Shown here one piece after another: positions 30,437 to 32,695 of a stretch of 32,695 nucleotides of DNA. Position 1 is the first letter of the stretch. Every line of letters begins with the position of its first letter. The notes under the pieces are model-generated. The model made no database searches. It was not told the origin of the DNA and was given only the letters and a program-made list of their open reading frames with translations. The position numbers and the translations under genes are program-made. The DNA is from Oceanisphaera litoralis (GTDB taxonomy: Bacteria; Pseudomonadota; Gammaproteobacteria; Enterobacterales; Aeromonadaceae), in the NCBI RefSeq assembly GCF_016907015.1, contig NZ_JAFBBE010000021.1, positions 1,878-34,572 on the forward strand, read 5' to 3'.

Positions 30437-31471
30437 TCAGGCGTCGGGATGATGGCGACTGGGTTTGTCGGCCATGGCATCCATGATGCGCATATAACTC
30501 TCGAAACGTTCGGGATGAATGCGTCCCTCTTCTTTCGCCTGCTGCAGCAGGCAGCCGGGGTCGGTGCGATGCTTGCAGTCGCGAAAGCGGCAACCGCCGA
30601 GGTATTCCCGAAATTCGCGGAAACACCAGGCCACTCGTTCCGGGGCCAGGTGCCACAGCGAGAATTCACGAATACCGGGCGAGTCGATCAGCGAGCCACC
30701 GGACGGAAAATGGTAGAGCCGGGCCGTGGTGGTGGTGTGCTGGCCCAGACCGGAGTTGTCGGACACGGCACCGGTGACGGCCTCTACTTCGGGCATGACC
30801 GCATTGACCAGCGAGGATTTACCCACCCCGGACTGACCGACGAAGATGCTGGTGTGATCTTTAAAGGCGTTTTTGAGTTCTTCCAGGCCTTCGCCGGTAT
30901 CGCAACTGACCAGCAGTACCTGATAACCGATATCGCGATAGCGCTGCAGCGCATGTTCGGCCTGTTGGCGCTGCTCGGTGCTGAGCAGGTCGACCTTGTT
31001 CAGCACTATCATGGGCGGCATCTCGACGTCTTCGGCCGCGACCAGATAGCGATCGATGACGTGACAGCTCAGTTCGGGCAACACCGAGGACACCAGTACT
31101 ATCTGACTGATATTGGCGGCGACCGGCTTGATGCCGTCGTAGAAGTCGGGGCGAGTCAGCACGGTCTGCCGGGGGTGTACCGCTTCCACCACGCCGCTGA
31201 TGCCCTGAGTGGTATCGAGACCCGGGCGCCAGACCACGCGATCGCCGGTGACCAGCGACGACAGGGTACGGCGCATGTTACAGCGGTGAACCTGTTGTTC
31301 GCTGTCTTCGATGTCCGCATGCTGACCGAACCGGCTGATCACCAGCCCATCCTGCTGGGGGCCGAGCTGACTGTCGTCAATGGTGTCTGCGGGCTTGCGC
31401 TTGAGACGACGGCTGTGATTATCACTGACCCGCCGCTTCTGGCCTTTGCTGAGTTTTCTTCTCTTGGTCAC
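30437..31471 (-). CDS. rsgA: Ribosome small subunit-dependent GTPase A
   Basis: A 344-residue circularly permuted GTPase that tests late 30S ribosome maturation. The basic N-terminus ([20 protein letters not shown]) is followed by an OB fold. G motifs come in permuted order: G4 NKVDLL, then G1 GQSGVGKSS, then G3 DSPGIREF. The C-terminal zinc site is Cys294, Cys299, His301 and Cys307 ([14 protein letters not shown]). It starts with GTG 31471, with GAGGA upstream, and the N-terminus matches the family. It is first in the rsgA-psd-mscM operon, divergent from orn with 88 bases between start codons. Confidence 0.97.
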   Translation of the reverse strand: MTKRRKLSKGQKRRVSDNHSRRLKRKPADTIDDSQLGPQQDGLVISRFGQHADIEDSEQQVHRCNMRRTLSSLVTGDRVVWRPGLDTTQGISGVVEAVHPRQTVLTRPDFYDGIKPVAANISQIVLVSSVLPELSCHVIDRYLVAAEDVEMPPMIVLNKVDLLSTEQRQQAEHALQRYRDIGYQVLLVSCDTGEGLEELKNAFKDHTSIFVGQSGVGKSSLVNAVMPEVEAVTGAVSDNSGLGQHTTTTARLYHFPSGGSLIDSPGIREFSLWHLAPERVAWCFREFREYLGGCRFRDCKHRTDPGCLLQQAKEEGRIHPERFESYMRIMDAMADKPSRHHPDA

Positions 31472-31559
31472 GATATCCTCGAACCTGTTTTCATTGCCGG
31501 CTATGATACACTTTCCCGTTGGAACTTGTCCCTATTGCCACCGAGCTTCGAGAGATAAC

Positions 31560-32105
31560 ATGAGCCAAAACGCAGAAAACCTGGTCTGGATCGATCTGGA
31601 GATGACCGGCCTGGAGCCGGATGAACACAAGATTATCGAAATCGCCAGCATCATCACCGACAAAGAGCTGAATATACTGGCCGAAGGGCCGGTGTTGGCT
31701 ATCCATCAAAGCGAGGCCGAACTGGCCAAGATGGACGAATGGAACGTGCGTACGCACACCGGCTCCGGGCTGGTGGCGCGGGTACAGGCGAGCAAGGTGA
31801 CCGAAGAAGAGGCGGTGGCACAGACCCTGGCGTTTTTGCGTGAATGGGTGCCGGAGCAGGCCTCGCCGCTGTGTGGCAACTCCATTGGTCAGGATCGGCG
31901 TTTTCTGGTGCGGCACATGCCGGTGCTGGAAGCCTTCTTTCACTACCGCAATGTGGATGTCAGCACCGTCAAGGAGCTGGTGCGTCGCTGGCAGCCGGCC
32001 TTGCTGGAGCAATTCACCAAAAAGGGCAGCCATCAGGCACTGGACGATATTCGCGAGTCCATCGCCGAACTGCAGTTCTACCGGCAGACGGTGTTCAAGA
32101 TATAA
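31560..32105 (+). CDS. orn: Oligoribonuclease
   Basis: A 181-residue DEDDh 3'-5' exoribonuclease that degrades very short RNAs, including pGpG from cyclic-di-GMP breakdown; essential in many gammaproteobacteria. The catalytic residues are Asp12 and Glu14 (WIDLEMTGL), Asp112 ([10 protein letters not shown]), His158 and Asp163 ([11 protein letters not shown]), at the same numbers as in E. coli. ATG 31560 has CGAGAGA upstream; the frame is open to 31446 only through the rsgA leader. TATGAT at 31502-31507 is a possible -10 element, with no clear -35. Confidence 0.97.
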   Translation: MSQNAENLVWIDLEMTGLEPDEHKIIEIASIITDKELNILAEGPVLAIHQSEAELAKMDEWNVRTHTGSGLVARVQASKVTEEEAVAQTLAFLREWVPEQASPLCGNSIGQDRRFLVRHMPVLEAFFHYRNVDVSTVKELVRRWQPALLEQFTKKGSHQALDDIRESIAELQFYRQTVFKI

Positions 32106-32164
32106 GCGCCTCTTACTCTTTTGCCGATGTTTTCGCCAAACGGAATACAGGTGAGAAAAAACTC

Positions 32165-32192
32165 TTGCATTCGATCAATCGGCTCGTATAAT
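32165..32192 (+). promoter_or_regulatory. Sigma-70 promoter of the tRNA-Gly array
   Basis: TTGCAT (32165-32170), a 16-base spacer and a consensus TATAAT (32187-32192) lie 65 bases before the first tRNA-like sequence. The bases after the -10 box (TCGCCTCCC) are GC-rich, a discriminator typical of stringently controlled stable-RNA promoters. Confidence 0.75.
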
Positions 32193-32256
32193 TCGCCTCC
32201 CGTAGCCAGTCGCAATTGTGAAGCAAGCTGCTGATTACTACAGGTTAAACCAGAGT

Positions 32257-32312
32257 GCGGGACTAGCTCAGCTGATAGAGCACAACCTTGCTGAAGTTGA
32301 TGAAGGTCGCGA
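32257..32312 (+). pseudogene. Degenerate tRNA-Gly copy
   Basis: GCGGGACTAGCTCAGC and AGAGCACAACCTTGC repeat the 5' half of the intact tRNAs downstream with a few changes, among them G-to-A in the D-loop. The anticodon loop reads TTGCTGA instead of TTGCCAA, with one mismatch in its stem. Only GGTCGCGA is recognisable after that; the T-loop GTTCGAAT, the 3' acceptor strand and CCA are missing. It is therefore a decayed or truncated copy at the head of the array. In this reading the anticodon would be GCT, but it cannot fold into a complete tRNA. Confidence 0.75.
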
Positions 32313-32344
32313 CGCAGCCCCATGCACAGAGTTAGAAGATTACT

Positions 32345-32420
32345 GCGGGAATAGCTCAGCTGGTAGAGCACAACCTTGCCAAGGTTGGGGTCGCGAGTTC
32401 GAATCTCGTTTCCCGCTCCA
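32345..32420 (+). tRNA. glyV: tRNA-Gly (anticodon GCC)
   Basis: A 76-base tRNA with acceptor GCGGGAA/TTCCCGC, D-arm GCTCAGCTGGTAGAGC, anticodon loop TTGCCAA, T-arm GCGAGTTCGAATCTCGT and encoded CCA. It matches the E. coli glyV/X/Y type apart from a few stem changes. Position downstream of orn is the same as in E. coli. The symbol is given by synteny. Confidence 0.97.
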
Positions 32421-32473
32421 AGTTGAAAGCATGGGTTACCAGACCGGTGTTTTAAGAAGTTAAGAAATGTTTT

Positions 32474-32549
32474 GCGGGAATAGCTCAGCTGGTAGAGCAC
32501 AACCTTGCCAAGGTTGGGGTCGCGAGTTCGAATCTCGTTTCCCGCTCCA
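32474..32549 (+). tRNA. glyX: tRNA-Gly (anticodon GCC)
   Basis: The sequence is identical to the copy at 32345. The spacer before it (32421-32473) differs from the following one, which begins AATCAAGACGATATTGCTA. Confidence 0.97.
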
Positions 32550-32600
32550 AATCAAGACGATATTGCTACCAGAGCGATATTGGGTACTAAGAAAGTTATT

Positions 32601-32676
32601 GCGGGAATAGCTCAGCTGGTAGAGCACAACCTTGCCAAGGTTGGGGTCGCGAGTTCGAATCTCGTTTCCCGCTCCA
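32601..32676 (+). tRNA. glyY: tRNA-Gly (anticodon GCC)
   Basis: Third identical copy, 127 bases after the second. The 19 bases after it (32677-32695) repeat the start of the spacer that follows the second copy (32550-32568), so the tRNA-plus-spacer unit was duplicated as a block. The array probably continues past the window edge. Confidence 0.97.
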
Positions 32677-32695
32677 AATCAAGACGATATTGCTA

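Noticed and set aside
32218-32463. Short open frames across the tRNA array on both strands
   Set aside because: They consist of tRNA sequence and have no independent coding evidence.

Overview
The window looks like the chromosome of a GC-rich gammaproteobacterium, most probably an aquatic member of the Aeromonadaceae (Oceanimonas, Oceanisphaera or Zobellella type). This rests on gene order and protein resemblance only. The right end keeps the enteric order mscM-psd-rsgA, divergent orn, then a tRNA-Gly(GCC) array. The puu, phh, pnc and cyd proteins are closest in my memory to gammaproteobacterial families. The genus is a guess.

Layout. 1-524 is an intergenic block of tandem REP-like repeats before fghA (525-1364). 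1667-4665 is a three-gene ABC-2 exporter: lipoprotein adaptor, ATPase and permease. 4646-5204 holds two decayed divergent genes, a YjeH-type amino-acid exporter and an Lrp/AsnC regulator. helD follows (5234-7249). 7487-10207 is a tyrosine module: hppD and an NSS-family Na+/amino-acid symporter, each preceded by a TyrR-like box. 10388-13623 (minus) encodes a sigma-54 response regulator and its membrane histidine kinase. 13636-16521 (plus) is a cytochrome bd-type (CIO-like) oxidase operon: a 32-aa membrane peptide, cydA, cydB and a DUF2474-like peptide. 16704-20481 carries puuD, puuC and puuB of the gamma-glutamylated putrescine pathway. 20727-21873 (minus) is phhAB, with a third TyrR-like box. 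21979-23830 (minus) is pncAB. Then come a DUF2750 protein, zapE, a DUF4136-like lipoprotein, the mscM/psd/rsgA operon, orn, and the tRNA-Gly array with a degenerate leading copy.

How the parts fit. The most interesting region is 11746-16521. A sigma-54 activator and its kinase are transcribed away from an oxidase operon that has a good -24/-12 promoter, three related 17-bp dyads in the enhancer position, and an FNR/ANR-like box. I infer that this two-component system switches on the bd oxidase, possibly under an oxygen-dependent override. A second theme is aromatic amino-acid catabolism: PhhA/PhhB convert phenylalanine to tyrosine, HPPD makes homogentisate, and the NSS carrier may import tyrosine. 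All three loci carry TGT-N12-ACA boxes containing a perfect TTTACA half-site.

The spacers are unusually rich in repeats: a dispersed REP-like palindrome family, 112-bp and 182-bp duplications, a repeat pair overlapping a stop codon, two 7-bp microsatellites in and after the puu genes, and hairpin repeats. No phage, integrase, IS transposase, CRISPR array or plasmid function was seen.
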